A DNA stretch of 21,105 nucleotides from JACNLN01 sp964626495 (GTDB lineage: Bacteria > Fidelibacterota > Marinisomatia > Marinisomatales > CAZVFT01), in the NCBI GenBank assembly GCA_964626495.1, contig CAZVFT010000042.1:1-21105 (forward strand). Reading direction: 5' to 3'. The translations under genes were made by a program, and so were the position numbers. Under the pieces are notes generated by a model. That model saw only the letters and a program-made list of their open reading frames with translations, did no database searches and was not told the DNA's origin. Within the stretch, counting starts at the first letter, position 1. Each line of letters opens with the position of its first letter. Positions 13,767-21,105 of this stretch are shown here, piece by piece.

Positions 13767-15674
13767 GTGAATCAAGAAAAATTGCTTCCTGAAATCACTC
13801 TGAAGGCGATTATCCTTGGAGTTATTCTTTCCGTTGTCCTTGCTGGAGCCAACGCATATCTTGGACTTTTTGCCGGGATGACCGTATCAGCTTCCATTCC
13901 GGCTGCTGTTATCTCCATGGGTGTCCTCCGTCTCTTTCGGCGATCCAATATCCTGGAAAATAACATTGTTCAGACAGCTGCTTCTGCCGGGGAATCGCTG
14001 GCAGCAGGGGTAATCTTCACACTGCCTGCTCTGATTGTTTTAAAATTCTGGACCAGTTTCAACTATTGGGAGACGACCATTATTGCAGCTCTCGGAGGTG
14101 TCATCGGGGTTTTCTTTACCATTCCTATTCGACGAGCACTCATCATCGAGGAGAAACTCAGGTTTCCCGAAGGGGTAGCCACAGCAGAAGTCCTGAAATC
14201 TGGAGAAAAAGGAGGATCAGGACTGAAACATATCATTAACGCTGGATTGCTGGGAGCTTTCTTCAAATTCGGAGAAATCGGTCTTCGTCTCTGGACGGGT
14301 GTTGTAGAAGTAGGAACCCGGGTGGGTTCGTCAATCGTTTATTTTGGATCCAATCTCTCTCCCGCTCTCGTTTCTGTGGGATATATTGTTGGGATCAATA
14401 TCGCTGTACTGGTTTTTATCGGAGGAGCGTTGAACTGGTTGGTGGCAATTCCCATCTACGCAGCTGCAAATGCGTGGCCGATTGCTGATGGAAGTCCAAT
14501 ATCAGCAGTGGAATGGGCAAATGAAATCTGGTCAGATAAGACTCGCTTTCTTGGCGTTGGTGCTATGGTTATAGGCGGTCTCTGGGCTCTCATCAATCTT
14601 CGGGGATCTATCTTGACGGGAATTCGCTCGAGTCTTGCTACATATAGAGTTGGAGAGACGACACGGTCTGAAGATATTCCCCGCGAGGAGCGAGATACTC
14701 CAATAAAATGGGTAGCCATTGGACTTCTAATTTCCATCATTCCCATTTTTGCTGTGTATGCATATATAACGAAGAGTTCTGCTCCATCACTGGTAATGGC
14801 AGTGGTGATGCTTATTGCTGGATTTCTCTTTTCGTCAGTGGCTGCGTATATGGCAGGTCTGGTGGGAAGCTCCAATAATCCTATTTCGGGTGTTACCATT
14901 GCAACAATTTTATTTTCTTCCCTTATGCTCCTTGCACTAATGGGAACGGGAAGCGCTGTCGGTCCAGCAGCTGCCATTATGGTAGGAGCTGTAGTAGCAT
15001 GTGCCGCTGCGATCGGCGGAGACAATCTCCAGGATCTGAAAGCAGGACATATTTTGGGTGCCACTCCCTGGAAACAGCAAGTGATGCAGATGGTTGGAGT
15101 TCTTACAGCAGCAGTTGTTCTCGGACCTGTGTTGATTCTCATTGAAAAAGCGTATGGCATTGGTATTGCCACACCGGAACATCCCAATCCTCTGGCTGCA
15201 CCCCAGGCAACCCTTATGGCATCAGTAGCCAAAGGTGTTTTTAATCGTGATTTACCATGGGATATTATCATTATCGGGATGATCATTGCCATTGTTGTCA
15301 TCATGCTGGATAAGGTTCAGGAACGAAAGGGATCGTCTTTCCGCCTACCGGTTCTTGCGGTAGCTGTTGGTATTTATCTCCCCTTTGAATTGTCTGTTCC
15401 TATTTTCGTGGGAGGAATGATTTCCTTGATAGTACAAAAAGTAAGGCGGAATCAAATGGCTGTAGGTAACAGCGGACTTCTTTTTGCTTCCGGACTCATC
15501 ACAGGAGAAGCGTTGGTTGGCATTCTGATGGCAATTCCCATTGTTGCCACTGGAAACCCGGACGTTCTCGCTATTGTCAAGGAACCCTTAGGTACCTGGC
15601 CGGGAATAATACTTTTAATTATCGTCGCTTTTCTTCTTTATAGAGTAGCAAAAACACATGAAAAAACCACCTGA
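13767..15674 (+). CDS. OPT-family (oligopeptide transporter superfamily) membrane transporter
   Basis: A 635-residue inner-membrane protein with about 14-16 hydrophobic segments. Prokaryotic OPT members carry peptides or metal chelates, usually proton-coupled. Family features are NAYLGLFAGMTVSASIPAAV near the N-terminus, ENNIVQTAASAGESLAAG, the RFPEGVATAEVLKSGE loop and NNPISGVTIATIL with the NP-x-x-G motif. GDNLQDLKAGHILGATPWKQ is the conserved cytosolic loop of bacterial members. The start is GTG at 13767-13769 with GGAAAGGG about 6 bases upstream. It is divergent from the thiamin receptor across a 210-base gap and overlaps the adenosine deaminase gene by 17 bases. The substrate is unknown. 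The thiamin neighbour does not show that it carries thiamin, because the riboswitch acts only on the other strand. Confidence 0.92.
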   Translation: MNQEKLLPEITLKAIILGVILSVVLAGANAYLGLFAGMTVSASIPAAVISMGVLRLFRRSNILENNIVQTAASAGESLAAGVIFTLPALIVLKFWTSFNYWETTIIAALGGVIGVFFTIPIRRALIIEEKLRFPEGVATAEVLKSGEKGGSGLKHIINAGLLGAFFKFGEIGLRLWTGVVEVGTRVGSSIVYFGSNLSPALVSVGYIVGINIAVLVFIGGALNWLVAIPIYAAANAWPIADGSPISAVEWANEIWSDKTRFLGVGAMVIGGLWALINLRGSILTGIRSSLATYRVGETTRSEDIPREERDTPIKWVAIGLLISIIPIFAVYAYITKSSAPSLVMAVVMLIAGFLFSSVAAYMAGLVGSSNNPISGVTIATILFSSLMLLALMGTGSAVGPAAAIMVGAVVACAAAIGGDNLQDLKAGHILGATPWKQQVMQMVGVLTAAVVLGPVLILIEKAYGIGIATPEHPNPLAAPQATLMASVAKGVFNRDLPWDIIIIGMIIAIVVIMLDKVQERKGSSFRLPVLAVAVGIYLPFELSVPIFVGGMISLIVQKVRRNQMAVGNSGLLFASGLITGEALVGILMAIPIVATGNPDVLAIVKEPLGTWPGIILLIIVAFLLYRVAKTHEKTT

Positions 15675-16758
15675 AATCTCTTATGATGTAGTCCAAGCTC
15701 TTCCGAAAGTAGAACTGCACTGCCATCTGGATGGGTCTCTCCGACCAGAGTCTATGATTGAACTAGCTCAGGAAGATAAAATCAAACTTCCCAGTGATAA
15801 TCCTGATGATTTGAAAAAGATACTTTCTATAGGGGACAAGCGAGGTTCCCTGAACGACTATCTTACGAAATTTGAGATCACTCTCAGTGTTCTGCAAACT
15901 CCCGAAAGTCTAACTCGAACGGCGTATGAGTTGGTAGAAGATGCAGCTTGTGAAAATGTTCGTTATCTTGAAATGCGTTACTCCCCTATCCTTCACACAA
16001 AATGGGGGATGACTCCACAAGAGGCTGTTGAAGCTGTTAATAAGGGTCTCAGGCAAGCAGAAGGGAACTTCAATATCAAGTGTGGGCAGATCATTTGTGG
16101 TATTCGTGAAATTAGCCCAGAGGTTTCCCTACGATTGGCAGATCTTGCTGTACAATTTAAAAACAAAGGAGTAGTGGGATTTGATCTGGCAGGAGCAGAA
16201 GAGAATTACCCTGCCAAACATCACCGGGAGGCGTTTTATCTAATTCTCAATAACAATATTAATACCACCCTCCATGCCGGTGAGGCTTTCGGACCAGAGT
16301 CAATACACCAGGCAATTCATTACTGCGGTGCGCACCGAATCGGACACGGAACCCGCCTGAAAGAAGATCCCGATTTGATGCAATACATAAATGATCACCG
16401 GATTCCACTAGAAATTACTCTTACTAGTAATTATCACACAAAAAGTGTTCGGAGTTTGAAATACCATCCCATTCTCTTCTATTACGAACAGGGTATCCGA
16501 ATTACATTAAGCACGGATAACCGACTCATTTCAAACACTACATTGACAAAAGAATTTATGTTAGCGCACGAATTGTACAATTTTAACCTTTATGATTTTA
16601 GAACCATCACCATCGATAGCATGAAGAGTGCTTTTCTTCACCACAACGATCGAAAGAAGATGATTCGATCAATTGCCAATGAACTTGAGGGTAACTTCGG
16701 ATTGATGCCAGAATATCTTCCCCAATCTTATACGTCAGAAAAAGTGCAAACAGATTAA
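15658..16758 (+). CDS. add: Adenosine deaminase
   Basis: A zinc hydrolase converting adenosine and deoxyadenosine to inosine forms in the cytoplasm, for purine salvage. It has 366 residues. The metal ligands are in ELHCHLDGSLRP (His21, His23), LHAGEAFGPE (His206, catalytic Glu209) and STDNR (Asp287). The catalytic His230 is in RIGHGTRL. GFDLAGAEENYP is the substrate-binding GDLAG-x-E segment. The usual DDP triplet reads DNR (Asn288). I know a TDNRLMS form from actinobacterial deaminases, so this looks like a true subfamily. ATG at 15658-15660 lies inside the end of the OPT gene, implying translational coupling and a two-gene operon. It converges on the propeller gene with only three bases between stops, leaving no room for a terminator outside coding DNA. 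Confidence 0.93.
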   Translation: MKKPPEISYDVVQALPKVELHCHLDGSLRPESMIELAQEDKIKLPSDNPDDLKKILSIGDKRGSLNDYLTKFEITLSVLQTPESLTRTAYELVEDAACENVRYLEMRYSPILHTKWGMTPQEAVEAVNKGLRQAEGNFNIKCGQIICGIREISPEVSLRLADLAVQFKNKGVVGFDLAGAEENYPAKHHREAFYLILNNNINTTLHAGEAFGPESIHQAIHYCGAHRIGHGTRLKEDPDLMQYINDHRIPLEITLTSNYHTKSVRSLKYHPILFYYEQGIRITLSTDNRLISNTTLTKEFMLAHELYNFNLYDFRTITIDSMKSAFLHHNDRKKMIRSIANELEGNFGLMPEYLPQSYTSEKVQTD

Positions 16759-16761
16759 TTT

Positions 16762-19182
16762 TTATTCACGGATAACAGCAATTTTTGTGACATAATTTTC
16801 ACCCGATTCTGAATAAATCCCCAACAGGTAAACCCCCGTTCCAACATACTCTCCGCTATTCGTCCTGCCATCCCAGAATGCCTGATATCCTGACACAGAC
16901 GGTGATGTTGAGAGTATTTCTCGCAGAACATATCCCGATAGTGTCATAATCTTTATGGATGATTGATCAACCAAACCATCTACCACCATCAGTTGATCAC
17001 TTGGGATTCGAAAGGGACTTGGAAAGGTGATAACATTCTGGTATTTCTCTTTAGGGATTGCAAAGGGAATTTTCAGGCTGTTGATTCCTTTGTTCGTGGA
17101 GATGTAGGCAATTCCGAGATTATTATCAGTGGCGACGGCAGTCACAGCATCTGACAGCAGATAGCTGTTGCTATGCCGAAAACCTTCCCAATCTGGCCAG
17201 GGAGTTGAATTCTGAAGCAATACATACAGTCCATCTGAAATAGAAGAAACCCATAGATTCTTTCGATAATCTGCAACAATTTTTGAGCCTTGCCCAAAGG
17301 GAACACCAGCAAAATAGGAGAAAAATGTGTCCTTCCTTCCGTCTCCATTGGAATCCCAGTTGGGACGGAGTTGGGTATAATTAGAATTAAAAATAAGATG
17401 TTGAAGTCCATTGGATGTTAGAGCAAAAACACTGTTGAGTTCGGTAGATTCTAGATCCCAGACAAAATTACTGGCAAGAAGTGGTGTTGAAAAGTATGAC
17501 CATACTCCGTTTATTGAGGTAGAAGATTCTTGGGAACCTCCACCAACATCATCATCATAATTAACAACGAAAAGTCCATCATCCTGGCTACTTCCCACAA
17601 CTGCAATGTTGGACTTTGGAAGTAAAATTTCAGTTGGATTGTTCAATTTTTTGGAGATACTCCCCTGGGTAATATGATACCAAAATCCATCAGAGTCTCT
17701 AATCTGTACTTTTTTGTTTTCGTCAGAAGCAGCAAAGTTTGCTATCCACAAATTTTCCTGTCTATCTAGTGTTAATCCCCGAACGTTTTGGTATCCCCGA
17801 TCATCATATGCATATGGATTTATGTACATTGTGTCGTAAACAGAGTAGTTATGTGGATTGTTCAGGTCTATCCGAACCAGCCCCCCACCATAAGGTTCTC
17901 CAGCACTGTTTGTGTCGGGGTAGGTTCCCTGAATGGAAAAAAATATCTGATTATCTTGGGTATTCACTACATCCCAAACCAGATTTGATTTAAACTGAAG
18001 AGTATCTGCAACAAATTGGAAGTAGTCAAAGGGTGTATAATATTTAATAATTGTAGTGTCATTTGAAGGGACGATATTATACCAACCATTCTCCGAAAGA
18101 ATGGATATTCCCTCTTTTCCAGCAGCTATCAGTCTACCATCTTCCAGAACCGTAAGGGCGTTAAAGACATTAGAAATAGGAGAATTGGGGACAAACCATG
18201 TAAACAATTCCCCATCAATATCGAAAATCACCAAGCCCTTTGTAGTGGAAAGTAGTAACCTATTATCGTTTAAGGTAATTAGTCTTTGTGACATTGGTTT
18301 AATTGACCATAGAGTATCTATTGTACCAGTTTCTGCAAATCGAACCAATTTGTGACCTGTAATCCCAAACAGTGTCCCATCTAAGGTTATAGTAATATCT
18401 TTAAGATAAGTGGTGCCGCTGTAGGCAGAACTTACTACTTCTGTACTATCACCGTATCGCCAGATACTTCCATTCCCTATCAAATAATACTCACTACCAA
18501 TGGTCTTTAGTCGAGTGACCGGTGTGATTGATTGACCATCAAGTTCTGTTATTCGCTCCCAGCTTAGGGGGTCATTCAAAATGTAATCTTTATAATTACC
18601 GACAAATAATCCAAGATCAGAAGCTACCAGCAAGGAATCTCCCTTAACCGCAATATCTGAGATATAGTCCAGCCTAGCATTTGATGGATTATATCTCTCC
18701 TTGTAGAAGTATTTCCCATCTTTTTGAGACCAGAAAAACGCCATGATTTCAAAATCGAGATTTTCTGAACACGCAACAAATGCTACTGAGTCCGTTATTA
18801 CAATATCAACAATCTCAGTAAGATCAAAATCGAAGGAGTTTACAGCTTTCCGTTGATCTAAATCATATAAAACTACAACACCTTCCGTTGCTGCACTTCC
18901 CACCCATAAATGACCTTCCTTATCAACCGTTAAAACAGAAAGGTCTGTTTCTACAAGTCCATTGATATTGGTAATGGTTTCAAACAATTCTTCGGTTCGA
19001 TTAAATATGAGGAGCCCTCCGGATGTGGCACAAATGAGTTCATCATTTATTTCAACACATTCCCTCACATCGAGAACGGATGTATAAGATTTCCATTCCC
19101 CTATTCTGCTCTGGGCAGTTAGTAGAATTGGGATCAAAAAGATAAAAATACGACAAATGTGATATTCATTACGTAACATCAT
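16762..19182 (-). CDS. Exported beta-propeller protein with T9SS-type C-terminal domain, PorZ-like
   Basis: An 806-residue secreted or surface protein. The signal peptide ends near LLTAQ (residue 24). The mature start, IGEWKSYTSVLDVRECVEIN, followed by ICATSGGLLIFN and NINGLVETDLSVLTVDKEGHLWVG, is the arrangement of PorZ and related two-propeller proteins. Repeated strands ending in WVG, WIAN or LYVL continue to about residue 710. The last 90 residues, from VITFPSPFRIPSDQL to the end, contain IKIMTLSGYVLREI, WDGRTNSGEYVGTGVYLLGI and KIAVIRE, the FlgD-like or type A sorting-domain pattern recognised by type IX secretion. PorZ in Porphyromonas is a surface component of T9SS, of similar length. 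Equating them is tentative, since many T9SS cargo propellers look alike. Tandem ATG codons at 19177-19182 lie three bases after the protease stop. Confidence 0.8.
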   Translation of the reverse strand: MMLRNEYHICRIFIFLIPILLTAQSRIGEWKSYTSVLDVRECVEINDELICATSGGLLIFNRTEELFETITNINGLVETDLSVLTVDKEGHLWVGSAATEGVVVLYDLDQRKAVNSFDFDLTEIVDIVITDSVAFVACSENLDFEIMAFFWSQKDGKYFYKERYNPSNARLDYISDIAVKGDSLLVASDLGLFVGNYKDYILNDPLSWERITELDGQSITPVTRLKTIGSEYYLIGNGSIWRYGDSTEVVSSAYSGTTYLKDITITLDGTLFGITGHKLVRFAETGTIDTLWSIKPMSQRLITLNDNRLLLSTTKGLVIFDIDGELFTWFVPNSPISNVFNALTVLEDGRLIAAGKEGISILSENGWYNIVPSNDTTIIKYYTPFDYFQFVADTLQFKSNLVWDVVNTQDNQIFFSIQGTYPDTNSAGEPYGGGLVRIDLNNPHNYSVYDTMYINPYAYDDRGYQNVRGLTLDRQENLWIANFAASDENKKVQIRDSDGFWYHITQGSISKKLNNPTEILLPKSNIAVVGSSQDDGLFVVNYDDDVGGGSQESSTSINGVWSYFSTPLLASNFVWDLESTELNSVFALTSNGLQHLIFNSNYTQLRPNWDSNGDGRKDTFFSYFAGVPFGQGSKIVADYRKNLWVSSISDGLYVLLQNSTPWPDWEGFRHSNSYLLSDAVTAVATDNNLGIAYISTNKGINSLKIPFAIPKEKYQNVITFPSPFRIPSDQLMVVDGLVDQSSIKIMTLSGYVLREILSTSPSVSGYQAFWDGRTNSGEYVGTGVYLLGIYSESGENYVTKIAVIRE

Positions 19183-19185
19183 CTA

Positions 19186-20316
19186 TTATCCAAATGGAGC
19201 GGGAATAAAACAGATGATAAAAATGATGAGGGATATCCACCCGATAGCTTTATCACGAGAAGACAGGGGTGTATTGATGTCCAGAATCGGTGGATGACTG
19301 ACAGTCCTCATCAGGATAAGAATCAAAGCACCCCAGATAAGCCAGTTCAGGGAGAAAAAAGCAAGGGGAATTAGGCTGAGGAAGATCCACTTTGCTAATT
19401 TATTCTGTTTCTCCCCGAGGATTGCATAAGCAATATGACCACCATCAAGTTGCCCAAGAGGCAGTAAATTAAGCATCGTCACAAGGAGCCCAATCCAGCC
19501 AGCAAAAGCAATGGGGTGAAGTAAGATATCCTGGTTTTCAGCTAAATTAGGAAATGTCATTAAGGTTAAAAACTTCATCAGTAGTGAATCCCCAAGGAAA
19601 ATCCCAATATTGTCAGTTAAAATTACTACCTTTGATTTGAGTAACCCGATAATCAGAGCAGGAACCGCAATGATAAATCCTGCTATGGGACCCGCTGCCC
19701 CGATTTCAAGCAAAGCCCTTCGGTTCTGAATAGGACTTTTTATCCGAATAAATGCACCAAGAGTTCCCAGAATAAAGGGAGGTGGAACAGGAATAAAATA
19801 AGGTAATGTAGCATTCACCCGATGTTTGAGAGCAAAGTAATAGTGACCAAATTCATGAGTACCTAAGATAAGAAGGAGGGTAAAAGAAAAAGGGACACCT
19901 TTGAAAATATCACCTGGATGACGGAATAAATTACCTCCTTCCATTAAAGATCCTGCGAGAAGAGTGGTAAAAACAGTAGCAAAAAAGAGGATAAGATTAA
20001 TAGGAGGAATGTTGATGATAGTATCCTTCTCCTCTTCCATAGTCAACCATACCATCCCATCTGTTTGATTAACCTTCAGAGAAATGGGGAACTCTTTTAA
20101 TTTCTTTGTAATGTCATCCACTGTGTGATTTTCGAACAATTCTCCTATAGCAATCCAGGTTGGACCGGTAGAACCAATTTTCCGAACGCGAAAGATATCA
20201 TCAATTTTGCCCAGAATGTTTCGAAATTCTGATTCAATCATACCGAAATTTAACTTTAACGATTGAGGAATGAAATCTGTTCCTTTTAAGTGACGTGAGT
20301 AGGAATTTGTTTCCAC
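19186..20316 (-). CDS. Site-2 protease family intramembrane metalloprotease (M50, EGY-like)
   Basis: A zinc protease that cuts substrates within the membrane. It has 376 residues: an N-terminal soluble region of about 100 residues, then 7-8 hydrophobic segments. The zinc site is THEFGHYYF (HEFGH at 154-158) with the third ligand in LDGGH (Asp291). ATLPYFIPVPPPFILGTLGAFI and EIGAAGPIAGF are typical of the EGY1/cyanobacterial-type S2P group. No PDZ domain is evident between the two halves, as expected for that group. The start is GTG at 20314-20316, limited by an in-frame TAG just upstream, with no clear ribosome site; Met26 is an alternative. It is the first gene of a two-gene unit with the propeller protein, suggesting a role in envelope biogenesis or signalling. 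That role is inference. Confidence 0.88.
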   Translation of the reverse strand: METNSYSRHLKGTDFIPQSLKLNFGMIESEFRNILGKIDDIFRVRKIGSTGPTWIAIGELFENHTVDDITKKLKEFPISLKVNQTDGMVWLTMEEEKDTIINIPPINLILFFATVFTTLLAGSLMEGGNLFRHPGDIFKGVPFSFTLLLILGTHEFGHYYFALKHRVNATLPYFIPVPPPFILGTLGAFIRIKSPIQNRRALLEIGAAGPIAGFIIAVPALIIGLLKSKVVILTDNIGIFLGDSLLMKFLTLMTFPNLAENQDILLHPIAFAGWIGLLVTMLNLLPLGQLDGGHIAYAILGEKQNKLAKWIFLSLIPLAFFSLNWLIWGALILILMRTVSHPPILDINTPLSSRDKAIGWISLIIFIICFIPAPFG

Positions 20317-20426
20317 ATACTATTCATACCGAAATATCTTGAATTAATATATTGGAAGTATTCATTTCTGTTGTAGCTGATACAGAAATAGTGCAATGTA
20401 TGTAACAGAATAACGGGGACAACACT

Positions 20427-21105
20427 ATGAATTTAAAAAATTATAAACTTTGGATATTATTAATAATCATCGTGTTTACACAAATTCAAGCGGAACATTT
20501 GAAGCCATATATTCTTGCAACAGAATGTGAGATGAACGTCAGTGAAGCTGTATCTGCTGTAAGAGAAAAGCTACTAGATGAAGAATTTGAAATTCTTGGA
20601 GACTACTCTCCTGCTGGAGAGGATATCCGTAGAGTGTTAATTGTAACTCATGATGAATTGATTGATGCAGTTCAACAAATTGGTGGGCTTACCGGATTTG
20701 CAGCCGCTCTGAGGATTGCTTGCACGTGGGAAAACGGCAGCACCTATATATCCTATGTTGACCCTGAATACATTGGTAATGCTTATTTCCAGAAAAAATA
20801 CTGGTCGGTGGAAAATCATATTAAGGCTGTTTCTAACAAACTTAGAGCAACCTTTAAAAACATTGGCACACCAAGATTCCGGCCATTTGGATCGGAAGAT
20901 GGACTAACACCAAAGAAGTTACGGAAATATCATTACATGTTCGGCATGGAATACTTTGAGGATGTAGTAGAGTTAAATACATTCAATCATTTTGAAGAAG
21001 CAAAATCAGCCATCGAAGCCAATCTTAACGATGGAAAGAATGGATCTATCCTAGTGTATTCAATCGAAATTCCGGATAAACGCCTGAAACTCTACGGTGT
21101 TGGTT
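20427..21105 (+). CDS. Exported protein of unknown function, DUF302-like (C-terminus beyond window)
   Basis: The frame is open from ATG at 20427 to the right edge, giving 226 residues. GGGGA lies about 7 bases upstream. A clear signal peptide (Lys-rich start, then WILLIIIVFT, cleavage after about IQA, residue 22) indicates export. The mature part begins with a region where VSAVREKLLDEEFEILGDYS, RRVLIVTHDELID and GLTGFAAALRIACTW suggest an alpha/beta domain. It resembles periplasmic proteins loosely related to DUF302; I am not sure of the family. ISYVDPEYIGNAYF, KYHYMFGMEYFEDVV and a basic KKLRKYH stretch follow. It is divergent from the site-2 protease across 110 bases that should hold both promoters. 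No function can be assigned. Confidence 0.75.
   Translation, partial: MNLKNYKLWILLIIIVFTQIQAEHLKPYILATECEMNVSEAVSAVREKLLDEEFEILGDYSPAGEDIRRVLIVTHDELIDAVQQIGGLTGFAAALRIACTWENGSTYISYVDPEYIGNAYFQKKYWSVENHIKAVSNKLRATFKNIGTPRFRPFGSEDGLTPKKLRKYHYMFGMEYFEDVVELNTFNHFEEAKSAIEANLNDGKNGSILVYSIEIPDKRLKLYGVG

Noticed and set aside
14456..15304. 282-codon minus-strand ORF
   Set aside because: Antisense shadow of the OPT transporter. Its composition is what reversed hydrophobic codons produce, with no domain.
16507..16533. Adenosine deaminase DDP motif altered to DNR as a sign of an inactive enzyme
   Set aside because: The metal-binding Asp is kept and the TDNRLMS-like form is found in ordinary bacterial deaminases. 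All other catalytic residues are present.
1..21105. CRISPR array, tRNA or rRNA genes, insertion-sequence transposase
   Set aside because: I looked on both strands of the non-coding gaps. I found no regularly spaced repeats of CRISPR type, no cloverleaf with TTCGA-type T-loops, and no transposase frame.

Overview
The window is about 21 kb of chromosomal DNA from a Gram-negative bacterium, probably in the Fibrobacteres-Chlorobi-Bacteroidetes (FCB) superphylum. Three genes point that way: a TonB-dependent receptor with an N-terminal carboxypeptidase-regulatory domain, a beta-propeller protein with a type IX secretion (T9SS)-style C-terminal domain, and a DUF1343/NamZ-type protein. Several starts are TTG or GTG, and some starts lack a clear Shine-Dalgarno. 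A Marinimicrobia- or Ignavibacteria-like lineage would fit, but no rRNA or ribosomal gene is present to settle it. I see no tRNA, rRNA, insertion sequence or CRISPR array.

Layout from left to right. (1) 1-335, minus: the N-terminal third or so of a Cas6-type CRISPR RNA-processing endoribonuclease running off the left edge, so a CRISPR-Cas locus probably lies just outside the window. (2) 429-4736, minus: NamZ-like exo-muramidase, sodium:solute symporter and alanine racemase, a plausible peptidoglycan salvage group separated by repeat-rich gaps. (3) 5267-7396, minus: a tightly overlapping operon of a DrrA-like ABC ATPase, its permease and a nucleoside 2-deoxyribosyltransferase-like protein. (4) 7520-7873, minus: a four-helix-bundle (S23/IVS-type) protein embedded in degenerate repeats. 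(5) 8070-10781, minus: DNA polymerase I with all three activities apparently intact. (6) 11214-13645, minus: a TonB-dependent outer-membrane receptor preceded by a TPP riboswitch, which marks it as a thiamin(e)-uptake receptor. (7) 13767-16758, plus: an OPT-family transporter overlapping an adenosine deaminase. (8) 16762-20316, minus: a PorZ-like propeller protein just downstream of an EGY-type site-2 metalloprotease. (9) 20427 to the right edge, plus: an exported protein of unknown function, truncated.

The gaps between genes carry a striking set of small palindromic and dispersed repeats. One family is built from GTGAAAT/ATTTCAC arms and occurs at 3494-3632, 5138-5176 (inverted) and 7948-8049. 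At alr this repeat has been captured as the last codons and stop of the gene. A different inverted-repeat element (GGGTAGCAGAGAG ends) lies between polA and the TonB receptor.

The most noteworthy items are the edge-truncated cas6, the riboswitch whose 3' end contains the ribosome-binding site and whose 5' flank can pair with the start codon, the modular GTGAAAT palindromes, and the ABC exporter/deoxyribosyltransferase operon. I did not find convincing evidence within this window alone for a wholly new system.
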